From contig NW_004624783.1 in NCBI RefSeq assembly GCF_000247695.1, forward strand, positions 186,919 to 250,918: a DNA stretch of 64,000 nt. The letters run 5' to 3'. The translations under genes were made by a program, and so were the position numbers. The stretch's first letter is position 1; each line of letters begins with the position of its first letter. Below are positions 34,400 to 46,300 of the stretch, piece by piece. The notes beneath the pieces are model-generated. The model was not told where the DNA came from. It saw nothing but the letters and a program-made list of their open reading frames with translations, and searched no databases. Origin of the DNA: Heterocephalus glaber. Its lineage: Eukaryota; Chordata; Mammalia; Rodentia; Bathyergidae.

Positions 34400-37250
34400 T
34401 TAGGGAGGGGAGGGTAGTGGGGTCCTGAGGAGCATGAAGAGGACTGGAAATGCTAGTGGCAGCAGGTGGCAGAACAAATAGGCAAGACATACAGGGCAGT
34501 CACCAGGTAGTGCTGATGGCTCAGTTCTGCCCAGAATGCAAATGTAGAATAATGTGGCTTCCTGGGGGAGGGGAAACCTACGGAGAGGGGGAGTTGGCTT
34601 ATTTTGGATGGATGAGACCCAAAGACAGGGTGCAGGGATTTTATCTTTGCAAAGGAGCACTTGTGTGGTACTCATGAGATCCAAGTCAGAGGGTCTTGAT
34701 GGGGTAGGACGAGGATCAGGCAGTGCTTAGAGGGAGCTGGGAAGAGAGGGGGTGTGGTGAGCAGGGAGCTTCACTCTAGGCCTGGGCTCCTGATGGGGGT
34801 GGGCAACGTGCCTCCAGGGCATCAGGGGGATCCTGAGAGGGAAGGATGGGACTGGAAGGCCAGTCAGTGATGGAGCATTGCTTGGGCATCGCAGCCACCC
34901 AGGATGAGGGCTGGGGAAGAGAGGCAAGGAGGACCTGGAGCCAGCATCTCCTGTGCGTTGGGGAAGCCAGCAGGTGCTTGGGCAGGGGTAGGGGTGCTGT
35001 GGAGTGAAGAGCACAGGGCCAGGGGTAGGGAGGATCGAGGGCAGGCATCAGGGACCATGGACAGACAGGGCCCTAACCTCCTGCTTCTGGACCCTCATGT
35101 GTTCATCCAGTCCAGCACAATGGCTTCATCCTCCAACTTTTGGGGCCAGTAGAGGCCCAGGCCCTGGAACCCTTAGGAAGAGGGCTGCCTTCAGGTAGAT
35201 CCAGACTTTGGACCCTGACAGTTTGTCTGGCTCACTCATGGGGGCTGCCTCCTCTCATGAACTTTGCTCTTCTGGCTGGCTTTTAAGCTCTCTTGTCCTC
35301 CATCTTTCCCCTCAGGAGGCCCCAGCCTCCAGCTGTGGGCGATGGAACAGCCTGTTAGGCAACTGTCTGGTCTCTCTGATACCAAACAGCTGGGTCCCAG
35401 GGCAGCCAGAGGTGGCTGGAGCTTTCCACTTGCATGAGGATGGCTAGCCTCCCCCGTCTGTTAAAATTCCCTTCTGGAGTTCCTCTGCATACCCCACCCT
35501 CACACTTTCTTTTTCCTGCCCTCCCTTTCCCTTGGGTGCATTGTAACCCCCTGATGAATCCCCTCCCAGACCCCTTCATGGGGGTAATATGTGGATTGCC
35601 GTCACCCAAGTTCACAGGCTCTGCTGGAGCTCTGGCTCCCCTGCATGCATCCCTAGGAGCAGGTTGGGGCCAGCAAGTCTCCCTCCCTGAGAAGCATTGC
35701 ATAAGCAGCCCGCAGCCCCACACACATTCCCATGGTTACGAGGCTGGGAAAGGCTGGCCGCTGTGGCATCGCCACAGCGCCAGTGTGGCCCAGGCTCTGC
35801 TGGGTGTGGCCCTGGCACAGAAGAGCTCTGAATCTTTCTGGACAGATGGCTGCCTTCTAGATATCCAGTGCCCGTGGAGTCCTATGACAGGAGAAAAACA
35901 GCCTGGGAGCCTCTGGGAGACCTGAAGGGCCCTGCCATTGCTTCTCACCAGGGCCTGCTCAGCCTCTCAGCCCAGAGGATTGCACTGTGCAGAGGCTGTG
36001 GCAGCAAACCCCTCATACACCTCTGACTCAACACAGACTAGACTCAGATTTCCTAGCTTTGACAACATCCAGCCTTGCAATTGTGACAAGATCCAGCCTT
36101 GCAATTGCTCACAACTAAGTCCTTGGCAGTCCTTGCTCTGTCACTCAATCCTAACCCTAACCGCATACATCCTGCCAGTCCTCTCTCAGGCCCTGCAGGA
36201 GCAGAGACCCAGACTCGGGTCCCCTGGGTCTTCCGGTGTCCCTCACACTTCCAACCAGGGTGGAGACCCACAGACCCAGCCCTATCATTGCAGGTGTAGA
36301 TGCAGAGGACAAAGACGCAAGTGACTCAGGCTGTCAGGGATGTGGAGGTCAAATGTCAGAGAGCAGCTGGAGGTCAGAGTGGCAGTGAGGTCCTCTTGGG
36401 ACAGGCAGAGGGGTGTGGGTTTGAGAAAAGAAAGGTCAGGGAGGAAGTGAACTAAGGGAAGGGCTCATTGTCCTCCGTGAGGAACTAGGTGTTTCAGCAA
36501 TGTAATATCCATGTGTGGGAATGTTTCTCCAGGTTTGCTTTGAGTTGCTAGAGCACAAGAGGTGACCTGCAGGACAGGAAGCGGTGGTTAGCAGAATTCA
36601 GAGCAATCCTGTGTCAGAAAGCCAGCTGTGTAGGACTTGCAGTAACCTCAGCTGGTGATCTCCCACAGAGTGACCCTAAGACATGGTTCCATCCAAACCT
36701 CAGGCCTACCCTGGCCCCTCCTCTGCTCCGCAGGTGTCCCCCAGGGCCCTAGCCAGCTCCTCCCACCAGGTTTTCAGCTCTGTGACTGCCACCCCAGGTG
36801 ACACCTCTCACGGCTCCCTCAGCAGAACTCATGTTCCAGCCCTCTTGGCCCTCACAGGGCATTGCTCATGCAGCAGGAACAAAGCAGATCTTGTCACTCT
36901 CTGCTGTCCAATCTCACCAGGAAAACAAACTACCCAAATTCCTTTTGCACCCTACAAGGGCCCTGGGCCAGCCCATCTCTCCCATCTCATCTTTCACCTT
37001 CTTCCTCTGTGCTGACTTCTGGTTACCCTCTTCTTGCTGTCTCCTGATCCTCTGAGCTCTTGCTGATTTCAGCCCAACTGCTACCTTCCATGTTCATGCC
37101 CAGCTACCCCCATAGTTACCACCTTCCATCTTACCCAGACTCAGGGCCAATGTCACCTTCCCAGAGAGGTGTGTCCTGACTGCCTAGGAACATCATTCAC
37201 TGTCACTATCATGTTCCCTTGCCTTAATTTCTTCATGGCACTTAGTAATA
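34400..37250. other. Unassigned GC-rich intergenic sequence
   Basis: No repeat over most of it and no recognisable protein. It contains a 24-bp tandem duplication at 36061-36108. Several frames of 90-160 codons are explained by high GC content. Confidence 0.4.
36061..36108 (+). repeat. 24-bp tandem duplication
   Basis: Two adjacent units, both holding ATCCAGCCTTGCAATTG, differ at two positions. Confidence 0.95.
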
Positions 37251-37253
37251 ATT

Positions 37254-37860
37254 ATAGTCAAGTCTCATTATTTGTGGTAGGTTTGTTCTACAGTCACCAT
37301 GAATACTGAATTAGCAAATATGGAGCTATTGCTCTTAGTGGAAATTTAGGATGAGGTTCCTATGAGCCTGTGTTACAACATTTTTGTCAACTGATCAGTA
37401 CACAACCCTGTTATAAAAATCCTGTTTAACATATATTGTTGGTTTGTTAATATTAAACTCATGTCTGCGGGCATAATGACTAATGTCTGAGCAAAGATTA
37501 TCCACACGTCTGTGTTCTCTGTAAGGCCCATCACAGATATTTTGCACTCAGGGACACTGACAGCACTTCATTCTGCATTTGGTGGCTATTTGAAATAGCG
37601 ATGTCACCAAAAAAAGCACAAAAATATGGTGCTAAATAGATCACTTGTTTACGGTACGTAAACAAGGACTGGGATACTTGTTTACAGTATGGAAAGTGGA
37701 ACAAGAAGGCAGAGGATCCTCTTGTTTGACCTCATCCCAGGATGTGTGTGTTATGCTTCTGCAAATATTTGATGACTGCAAAATTCTGTGAATATTTAGT
37801 TTGGGTTTAGAGAGCAGGTGAATTCACAAATATGAGACCTGTGACTGAGGATTGACTATA
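37254..37860. mobile_element. Non-autonomous Tc1/mariner (Tigger-like) DNA transposon
   Basis: Ends are inverted repeats: the left starts TATAGTCAAGTCTCATTATT, and the right, reversed, reads TATAGTCAATCCTCAGTCAC. TA flanks fit a TA target. The internal text matches a common mammalian element. No transposase frame is present. Confidence 0.75.
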
Positions 37861-37965
37861 TGTTATTGACATATTTTCATGTTTATAGTTGATCTTCTCA
37901 CTGTCTTAGTTACTTCCATGTTAACAGGCTTTGAACAGGATCATGGTCAAGATCTGCAGTTGATA

Positions 37966-38412
37966 TGTCTTAGCCTGCGCTGTGTTGCTGTAACAAAATA
38001 CCTAAGGCCGAGTAATTTGTAAAGAAAAGAGGTTTAATTAGCTCACAGTTCTAGGGGTCCAAGAGCATGTCACTAGCATCTTCTACACTCGGATGAGGCC
38101 TCTTGACTACAGCACAACATGGCAGATGGCATCACAGTTGGGAGCACCTGTGAGAGGGAGAGATCCTAGGGCAAGTCAGGAAGCAAGAGCAGGAGCTAGA
38201 AGAGCAAAATTTGATAATAACCCATTCTTGAGAGAACTAACCCAATTTGGGAGACCAGCATTAATTTCTCCCAAGGGCAGTCATGACCCAATAATCTCCA
38301 CTAGGTCCCACCTCAGTAAAATTCTACCACCTCAACAGTGCCACCCTGGGGGCCCCACTTCCATCACACAAGACTTTGGGGACCATACTCACATCAGATC
38401 CAAACCAGAGCA
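37966..38412 (-). mobile_element. MaLR (MST/THE1-like) solo LTR, antisense
   Basis: The reverse complement starts TGCTCTGGTTTGGATCTGAT and ends CTAAGACA. Antisense landmarks are TGTCTTAGCCTGCGCTGTGT and AAGAAAAGAGGTTTAATTAG. About 447 bp, full length by eye, with no retroviral gene. No matching 5-bp duplication was found. Confidence 0.88.
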
Positions 38413-38445
38413 ATGGCCAATAAATATTGGCCAATTGACTCACTT

Positions 38446-38468
38446 CACGCACACACACACACACACAC
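38446..38468 (+). repeat. (CA)n microsatellite
   Basis: About 11 CA units. Confidence 0.95.
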
Positions 38469-38499
38469 TGCTTAGGAGCTCTCAAGAGAGAAAAGACAA

Positions 38500-40465
38500 A
38501 CAATTCATTTTCTTAGGCCAATTTTGGGTGCCACAGATGAGGCAGAGAAGGAAGATTGTGGCAGAAGTGTGGGGTTGGTGAGAGCCCTTGTCTTCCTATC
38601 CCTGGCCCCTCTCCTTACTGACAGAGCTGTCAACTGCCACAGGGACGGGGTCTGTACATGTGTGAGTGTGGAGAGCTCCCCCAAGTAGGAATCAGAATTG
38701 GCCCAGGCAGCACCATACAGCCTGGCGGAGGACGTGGGGTCCTGGTGCATGTGTGTGTGAATGTGACAGAGCGTGCATTCCCGAATGTGCAGGCACATGT
38801 GTGTGCATGTGCTGGACCTGGCCTGTGGAGGCCTTCTAGCTTCCTAGCAGCTGGAGTGCTTGCTGTACTGACAGGGCCTGTAATCATGGGAAATTACCAA
38901 GCCCAGAACTAGAATTAAGGCTGCTGCCACCGCAAGACCTGTTTACAGAGCCAAGCACCCAGAAGAGGCCTTGAGAGGAGGCTCTGCCAGGAGCTGGGAC
39001 TTCTAGGGAGGACAGGGATGGGATTTGGGCCAAGGGGCTGCAGAGAGAGAGAGGCAACCTTCTCCTGGTTGGGAAGCATCTGCTATGTGCCAAAGGCTGT
39101 ACTGGCTAATTTGCCCCTCCCCATGCCCTTCGAGGCACCATGTCCCTCTGGCACCTGTGAGAGGACATCCCCCAGAGGCTCTGTGATGTGGCTTCTGAGC
39201 AGCAGAGGTATATGACACCAGGTCAGGAAGACTGGCCAGGGCAGGTTCTTTGGACCCTATGTGGCTAAGTGGGGATGGGTAATGCATGATCATTATTCCT
39301 CTGCTTTTCAGCATTTGGAATTTGGTGTAAAGAACAGCAGAAAGAAGCCCCTGAGTACATAAACAGTCCCTCCCTCACTCCAGCCTGTCCTGTTTTGGGG
39401 GATACAAGCCTATGGGAATCTACACATCTCCCCAGGGAAGACACTGAACCCTACATCAATGGAACCCTGTCCCTGAACACAGCCCCTCCTGACATTATGA
39501 ACTCAGGCACTTCTGTGTTCAGATGGGGACTTGAGAGGGAGATATAACATTGTACCCAAGGTGGGGACTAGCATTCCCAGCTGAGGACATTTCCAACACC
39601 TGCTGGCCCTACAAGGAGCTATCTGTGATGCTAATAACTGATCTCCCTCCTCCTGAGCAAGCCAGTGCACTGTTAATGAGCAATGGTGGGATCTGCTGAG
39701 GGACTCCAGGCTGCAATCTGGCTGAGGGCCATCCTGCTCCCACCCCACCAATCCCCTGGCTCACTAGTATGGAGACTGTGGAGAGAAACTTGACCCCAAG
39801 GCTCCATATGGCATTTGTTGGCCACAACACTACTGGCATGCAGCCAGTAAGTGGCTGCCTCTGACTGAGCACTAAAAATGATCAGAGCGCCAGGCAGTGT
39901 TCTCCTCACACACACAGACACACACTGACACATACAGGCACACACGCATATGCATATGCTCCGTAAAGAACTCTTTGAGGACTTCGCATGATCGCCTTAT
40001 AGGTGAGGAAAGGGAGCACACAGAGGCTGAATGACTTGCACATGGCTGAGAGCTGAGAGGCAGTGTGCCTGGGATGTAGGACTCTAGTAAGGCAGGTTCT
40101 GTGCTAACCATTGGACTCTATGCTTCCTTTTGAGTTCCCACATCCCTCTGTCCTTTGCAGGCCAAATTCACGTTATTCCCCCCTCCAATTGTTCCTCTAC
40201 AGCTACCCACCCTCATATCCCCAGTGATGGGTGTGCTGGGCAGAGGCCCTTTTTGAGAGTCTGAAGTGTTCCCTTAGGGAGATGTAGAGGGGAGCAGCCT
40301 TGCTGGACATCTGCCTCCTGGGTCTGCTTGCCAGCCCTGTTGGCCGCCCTTTGGAGAAGACAGTTCTCATGCTCTGGACCTAGTCCCCCACCCACACCAC
40401 TGGAATCAGACTCAGATGAGCAGGGTTCCAGACTCAGGGCTGGCCCTTCATATCAGCTCATTACT
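38500..40465. other. Unassigned intergenic sequence
   Basis: No gene recognised. Alternating purine-pyrimidine GT/CA-rich patches occur at 38650-38815 and 39905-39960. A MIR-like stretch lies near 39990-40110 (AGGCTGAATGACTTGCACAT). Confidence 0.4.
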
Positions 40466-40469
40466 CTTT

Positions 40470-40560
40470 TTTTTTTTTTTTGGTACCGGGGATCAAACTC
40501 GGATACTTGCACTTGCGAGGCAGGTGGCAGAACCACTGAGCTAAATCCCCAGCCCAAAAC
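40470..40560 (-). repeat. ID-type SINE, antisense
   Basis: A long T tract, then GGTACCGGGGATCAAACTCG and CCACTGAGCTAAATCCCCAG, an antisense ID variant. The flanks TCATTACTCTTT at 40458 and 40572 suggest a duplication, with about 12 extra bases at the 5' end of the element. Confidence 0.92.
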
Positions 40561-40889
40561 CTCCACCAGGGTCATTACTCTTTTTTTGTGTTGAGTTATG
40601 ACCGAACACATTAAAATTCACTAAAACATACTATTTTTAATGAATTAGGATAGAAAGTAGACCACGAAAGTAAATATTACTTCATGAAACATGTGTGTCA
40701 CTTTTACATACATAAATGCATTTAATATGTTGGCCTTCTGCGGTCCTATTTTGGTTCAGTGTCAGCTTTCAGGCACCCCAGAGTTTCCCATCAAGCTGAG
40801 CCTAGAAGTTCTTCTGCTACCTTCATCGCCCAAGGTGGAGCCATGTCCAGATCTGGGCACACTCTGTGACAGTGGCTAAGGGAAGGGGC

Positions 40890-41040
40890 AATGATGAGAG
40901 AGCCCACGTGTAATGGGCACTCAGTGAATGCCAGACTTGGTACTAAGTGCTTTAATTCAGTGTCTTGTAAGGCTCATGAAGTCAGTAGCATATTCTGTCT
41001 GTTCTCTAAATGAGGAAACTGGGTGCTTAAAATCCTTCAG
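40890..41040 (-). repeat. MIR-like fragment, antisense
   Basis: GGCACTCAGTGAATGCCAGA, TACTAAGTGCTTTAATTCAG and AATGAGGAAACTGGGTGCTT form the usual antisense MIR order. Confidence 0.7.
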
Positions 41041-41049
41041 CTTCCATCC

Positions 41050-42235
41050 ACACCCTAACTGGGTCACACCTGGATCTGGGGGACTCCCTTCTCCACCTGT
41101 CTGTGGCTCTGCCTCTGAGCCCTGGTAACCCACAAGGCTGTCCAAGGACAGGATGATCCAAAGGACACCCTCCATCCTGCAGAGTGACATGCACATGTTG
41201 GTTTTCATATTTTGTTCTTCTCAAAGATGCAGGACAGAGATTAGTAAGCCCATTTTACAGGTTTAGCATGTTCATCTTTGTTCATCTTTCTTCTATGCCA
41301 CTCTCTTTGTTTTCCTTTACTTTCAGTCACCAAGGGCTGGGGCCTCTTTCTCCCTTCCTGCTCCCATCTCAGAGGAGCCCAGACCCAGCCTTGGTTAATT
41401 AGGACTTAGGGAGAGGGGCGTGCCCATGGTTACACAGAGAATCGGGGTTGAGACGGGGCTGAGTCCAGGCCTCCTGCCTCCCACTCTGAGGCCCTCTTTC
41501 TGAGCCTCTGAATCAAGCCTGGGTTCCTCCAGTGGATGCCATGGCCCCTGACCCTACTAAGCCTCTATGGCTCCTCCAGCACCCCTGGGGCCACTGCAGA
41601 CAGGGCAGGGGCCTGTGGGGCTGCCTGGAGGCGTGGGAGTCAGGGTAAAGCTTGTTCTCACTGCAACCTCTGCACGCTCTGCTGGGGCTGTGCTGTCCCT
41701 TGCTTCCCCTCCTCCTCCGAGGGAGGACAGTCTACTCCAGCTGTGCTGGGGAGGACATCACCTGCCCTCTTGGGACAAACTCTCCATCTCCAGGGCTGGG
41801 TGTGGGTGCTGAGGTGACAGTGGGTGTGGTGCCTCTCCCTGCCATCACACCGGTGAGGAATCTGAGGATGGCAGCAGCAAGGGCCCCACTCAGGTTCAGG
41901 GGACAGAGGCCGAGGTCTGTGTCACCATCAGCCCTAAGGCCACCTGCCCTCTCAGGGGCCCTGGTGTGCTCCCTTCGGGCACCATCTGGACTCCCCATGG
42001 CTAGCTAATCTCAAATGTCTCCAAGGACAGGATACTCACTACTATTCTGACTCTGTCTGAATTTCTCTCCATTTCTGTCCTCCTTACTCCTGGACCCCAG
42101 TCTTTGGAGGCCTTAGAGCCTCCCTGCTTTTCCATCTGGCACCCCTAAGGACCCTCAGAGGCTATGTTCCAGAGGGGACACTGCCCATCATCCCCACTCC
42201 TCCACCCTACACAGCACACCAGGAGCCCGAGAGAA
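41050..42235. other. Unassigned GC-rich sequence
   Basis: Includes a MIR/L2-like stretch near 41225-41460. The part at 41535-42010 is GC-rich with several open frames of 80-120 codons, but none resembles a known protein and no splice structure is convincing. Confidence 0.4.
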
Positions 42236-42239
42236 AGCT

Positions 42240-42360
42240 TGCTCTTTCATTTATTCCAAATTTTTTATTGCATTCCTGTTGTTCTACGTACCAGGAACTC
42301 TTCCAGGTACTGGGGTACACCAAGGAAAATGAATAAAAATATCAGATTAAAAAAAGACTT
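42240..42360 (-). repeat. L2/MIR-like fragment
   Basis: TTCATTTATTCCAAATTTTT, TTGTTCTACGTACCAGGAAC and CTTCCAGGTACTGGGGTACA are the antisense landmarks of an old L2/MIR-type element. Confidence 0.55.
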
Positions 42361-42364
42361 GATC

Positions 42365-43105
42365 AGTTTCTGACTTACTGCAGACCCCTCAATACCCATT
42401 CTGGAGCCTCCTGTAGCTGTGAGACCCATGGCCAGAAAGGAAGATGGTCAAGACAATAAAAGAAAGAGACAGAGCAAAAGAATTCCAAGCAGAAGTGGGA
42501 CAAGGCACAGGGGAAACTTCATAACCCCCAGCTCTGTGGTTAGCTACAGCTCTTTTCTACCAGGAAATCACAGGGCTGCCCTTTGGCCCCCCTGCAGGAT
42601 TTGGAGGCAGAGGAGCCCTTGGGAACAGCTGAACATCTGTGAGCTGGCCTCTCCTGCTGAGGAGGATGGGGCCGGGGCTCCTCTGAGTGGGAGCAGGACA
42701 CACAGATTCCACGGAAGGCCTCCCAGGCCTCTTCCCACTCCACCATCCCAAACACTGCTTCCAAGCCCTTCCCAGCTGTACTGCCAGACCCTTCTCTGCT
42801 GGCCTCCTCCTGCTGCTGGCCCCTCAGCCCCTGTCCACCTCTTTGCAAGCCCAGTTGAGAGGTCAGCTCTCCATAGGAGCCCATGAAGTTCAGGGAGGGA
42901 ATGAAAGGGATGGGGATTGTGGCTGGGCAAGGAGAGGGCTTCCTGCTCTCTCAGAGCTGAGAGGGAATCAAGGCTTTTGGAGGCAATGAAAGGTCCAGGT
43001 AGGGGTGGGATGGCACAGTGGGCAACTCATACTACGGATTTACAGTGAAATGAATGCAAACTTGCCCCTACTCCTGCTACGAGGGTAGCAGCTTGATGAT
43101 GGGAA
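42365..43105. other. Unassigned GC-rich sequence
   Basis: Frames of 100-155 codons are open on both strands, with no recognisable protein. Nothing else is seen. Confidence 0.35.
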
Positions 43106-43109
43106 GTGT

Positions 43110-43460
43110 CATAGGCTTGATAGGGTCTCTCCTGAATTCATACACTGAAGTTCAATGTCTCAGAATGTGGTCATTTGACTATGGGACATTTTATTCTTTT
43201 ATTTGTTTATTTATTTATTTTTTTGTGGTGCTAGAGATGGTGAAAAGCTAGTTAAGTGCTTCATCACTGAACTGCTTCCCTGGCTCAACACCGGACTTTG
43301 AAGGTAAAATGAGGCCACTGGAGAGGGCTCTACTCCAATATGACTGGTGTCCTTAGAAGAAGAGCTGATTAGGACATAGGTAAACAAGAAGGAAAACCCT
43401 GTGGAAAAAAAGAGAAGATGCATGTTGAGAAGCCAAGGAGAGAGGCCTCAGGACAAATAA
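43110..43460 (+). mobile_element. MaLR (MLT1-type) LTR interrupted by a SINE fragment
   Basis: TGAATTCATACACTGAAGTT, TCAGAATGTGGTCATTTGAC and, after an insertion, AATATGACTGGTGTCCTTAG match an MLT1-type LTR in order. An antisense ID-like fragment (about 43196-43290) separates the halves. The 3' end is indistinct. Confidence 0.75.
43196..43290 (-). repeat. ID-like SINE fragment, antisense, inside an LTR
   Basis: A T-rich start, then GTGGTGCTAGAGATGGTGAA and TCATCACTGAACTGCTTCCC, a degenerate antisense ID. Confidence 0.6.
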
Positions 43461-43854
43461 CGGTACCAATGGCCTGTTCTCAGACTCTGAGCCTCCCCTC
43501 TCCCGAGGAGATAGGCTTCGGGTGTGTAAGCACCTGTTTGGGGCATTTGTGGTGGCAGCTGGCTCTGACCTATGCACCATGCAGGGGTGTAGCTCTGTGA
43601 CCCTGGCCCCACACTCGGTCTCAGGCAGGGTGCTTACTGTCACACTGAGACCCTGCTGTCCATGTACTCTGCCCAGCAAGAGACACATGCTAGGATCAGA
43701 GTCCTGCTTTATGATTTTTTTACACAGATTAAGGTCAAAATGGACCCTCTTGTAGCTGTGAGACCCAAAGTCAGAAGAGAAGTTGATATTCCCCATATCA
43801 ACTTGATGGGATAGTTTTTGAAGAAAATCAGTGCATTGTATTTCCTTTACAGAA

Positions 43855-44050
43855 TGCAGGATTGGGAGGCTAGGCCGGTAGGAGAGCAAGTTTGAACCCA
43901 GCCTGGGTAATTTCATGACTTAGTAAGACCTTGTCTCAAAATAAAAAAGGGCTGGGGGTTTAGCTCAAGTTCAAAGGCTCTGGGTTCAATCTCTAGTATT
44001 GAAACCAACCAACCAACCAACCAACCAACCAACCAACCAACCAACCAAAC
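43855..44050 (+). repeat. B1-dID type SINE, 5' truncated, ending in (CCAA)n
   Basis: A 7SL-like part (GGGAGGCTAGGCCGGTAGGA, TAGTAAGACCTTGTCTCAAA) joins an ID-like part (GGGCTGGGGGTTTAGCTCAA, GGGTTCAATCTCTAGTATTG). The tail is an expanded CCAA tetranucleotide of about 11 units. Confidence 0.88.
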
Positions 44051-44354
44051 AAACAAAAAACCCCCAGAAAAAAAGCCAACACAGCTTTGCCAGGACAGAA
44101 AGACCAAGTGGAGATAGAGCGCCTGTCATCTTCCACCGACATCCAAGGCGTGAGTGTGCCTTCTCCCCACCCAGTGAGCCGAGAGACCACAAAGGCAGGA
44201 TTTTGTCAACACCTAACGTGTACCTGGGCAGTGTGGTTTACCAAACTCTGGGATGTAGTAGTTTGCTAAAACTTCTCAATCTGGGGGGAAGGGTTGAGTG
44301 TCCATGGACTAATTTTTAAAATAGCCAAGCCTTTTCTCTTTCAGACACTGGAGC

Positions 44355-44510
44355 AGGCTGAACGTTCTAAGCATGTCACATGCACTATCTTAATTAACCC
44401 TCACAAAAGCCTCTGAGCCAGGCACTGTTAGCTCCCCCATTGTACAGATGAGAAAACTGAGGCACAAAGAGACTGTGTGACTTGGCAAAGTTTACTCAGT
44501 TTCCAGGAAG
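44355..44510 (-). repeat. MIR-like SINE, antisense
   Basis: AACCCTCACAAAAGCCTCTG, CCCCCATTGTACAGATGAGA and AACTGAGGCACAAAGAGACT are the classical antisense MIR core. Confidence 0.8.
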
Positions 44511-44514
44511 GATG

Positions 44515-45420
44515 AGTAATAAAGTGAAGTGTAGTGAGACTTGGGGAGAAGACCTCTGGGGAGAGTTTAGGGAGCATGGGCCATTTCCCAGAGCCTTGCA
44601 CCTCTCCTTTGGGGCCGGGGAACAGTCCAGCCCAAGGGAGCCAAGCCTATAAGAGTAGTTGCTCTGAAGACTAACTACCAAGCCAGGGAGGACCACAGGG
44701 AACACTGGCACACAGTTTTCTCGGATACTTTGACACAACTCACAAAGCACAGGTTAAGCATTTGAGGGAGATCAAGGTCTCTTCGAACAGGAGTCTGTTG
44801 CTGAGAGCTCCATTCTTTCTTCTACTTATTTTTTTAAAAACCCCAACCACAGTGCCTCCTCCTTAGTTTCCTGTTCTGGTTCTCATGTTTGCAGTCCTAC
44901 TTTGTGGAGTGTAGAAACCACTGGCTGGGTGTCCTGGGGGCTGGGTCACCTTCTCCTCTTTCTTTCCATGCAGTGTCGGGCAGCCCTTCTGTGCGACCTG
45001 CAGACAGTTATGGCCACACAAGTGACTTCGGCCCATGGACTGTGAGGAGTGCTGGTGTCCTTTATGAGCAGGAGCATGAGCAGTCAGTAGGTGCTGCACC
45101 GCATGTTTTCTTCCTTCAGCCCAGGTACTGGAAGGGGTCCAGATATTGGCTGAGTCACCCATGTCGGCCTGGAGCAGAGCCCCAGCGAACCCAGGGCGCT
45201 CATGTAGCATGACTGAGAACAAAAATTCTGTGGTTTTAAACTGCTGAGATTTGGGGGCCCCTTGCTACTGCATCCTAACCCCTCTTCTCCTAAGTGACTT
45301 ACTCTGGCAGTGGCATGAGCCCAGTGTGCTCTCTCTATCTCCCCATCTCCGGTTCTGCATCTCGGGTCAGCCAAGTGTGGGTCACGAATACTCAGAAAAT
45401 CACCATGTCAGAACAGAACA
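44515..45420. other. Unassigned intergenic sequence
   Basis: No gene or confident repeat. Frames of 85-120 codons are present on both strands without protein features. Confidence 0.4.
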
Positions 45421-45424
45421 CACT

Positions 45425-45640
45425 TGTTTTGCTTGTCATTATTGCAAATCATGCGGTGTAGTAATCTACATTATATGCGATAATGTAAGAAATATAGGGA
45501 TGACTTAAAGTATACAAGATGTGCACAGGTTCTATGCAGATACCACGGCATTTTATGCAAGAAACTCAAGCATCTGAGGACTGTGGTATCCAAGGAGGTA
45601 CTACAACCCATCCTCTGTGGTTACTGAAGGGTAAGTGCAC
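45425..45640. mobile_element. Tigger-like DNA transposon fragment
   Basis: AAGAAACTCAAGCATCTGAG, GACTGTGGTATCCAAGGAGG and CCATCCTCTGTGGTTACTGA match one end of a common Tigger-type non-autonomous element. The other end is missing. Confidence 0.6.
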
Positions 45641-45689
45641 CCTTATTCTTGTCTTTTAGATGTATTTAGATGTTCCTCTAGTATTGTAG

Positions 45690-46300
45690 TATGGCCTCAC
45701 CCAGACTTCGCTGTATAATTTTTTTTGGATCCTTGCCTTTGCTGTAGGATACCAGGAACCAGCTCTCATTCAAGATAGGGAGTCTCTGGTAATGTGCAAT
45801 TCCAAGGGGATACTCTTGTGTACCTACAAAGCAGACCAGTAAGCATGGCTGTCTGGAGACCCCCCAAAAATGTCCTTCCTGTCCCCTTGTCAAGGTCGAC
45901 TGTTTGCACTGGATCATGAACATCACTGAACCTTCATGCTGACCATGTCAAGAATGCTGGGACCTGATCCCTCTCACCTGGGCCCAGGGACTGTGCCATG
46001 TTGTGTCGGCCACAGGCAACCTTGAGGGATGAGCTAACACCTCCTACCAGGTAAAGAGCAGGTTGCTTTCCATGGGCTGTAAAAATAGTAATTTTCCCGA
46101 GCTTAACATTACTCTTCTGTAACACAACCCATTTAGAGGTCCACCCATTGCGGGTACTTTGCATTGCCTTTTTAGCGCTCAGTGGCATGGGTGGACCAAA
46201 GTAACCCTGTGCGTCTACTGTTTTTTCTGTGAGTAATAAACTCTTTTGTCGCTGACTGAGGAGTCTTTTATCTTTTACCAGCATTCATGAAACAATAACA
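45690..46300 (+). mobile_element. LTR-like element (endogenous retrovirus-derived)
   Basis: Ends with AATAAA at 46235-46240, a GACTGAGGAGTCTTTTATCT stretch and a terminal AACAATAACA at 46300, typical of the R-U5 end of a retroviral LTR. The 5' boundary is not clear. No gag, pol or env sequence is adjacent. Confidence 0.6.

Noticed and set aside
43353..43916. Minus-strand frame of 187 codons
   Set aside because: It spans an MLT1-type LTR and the edge of a SINE and shows no protein features.
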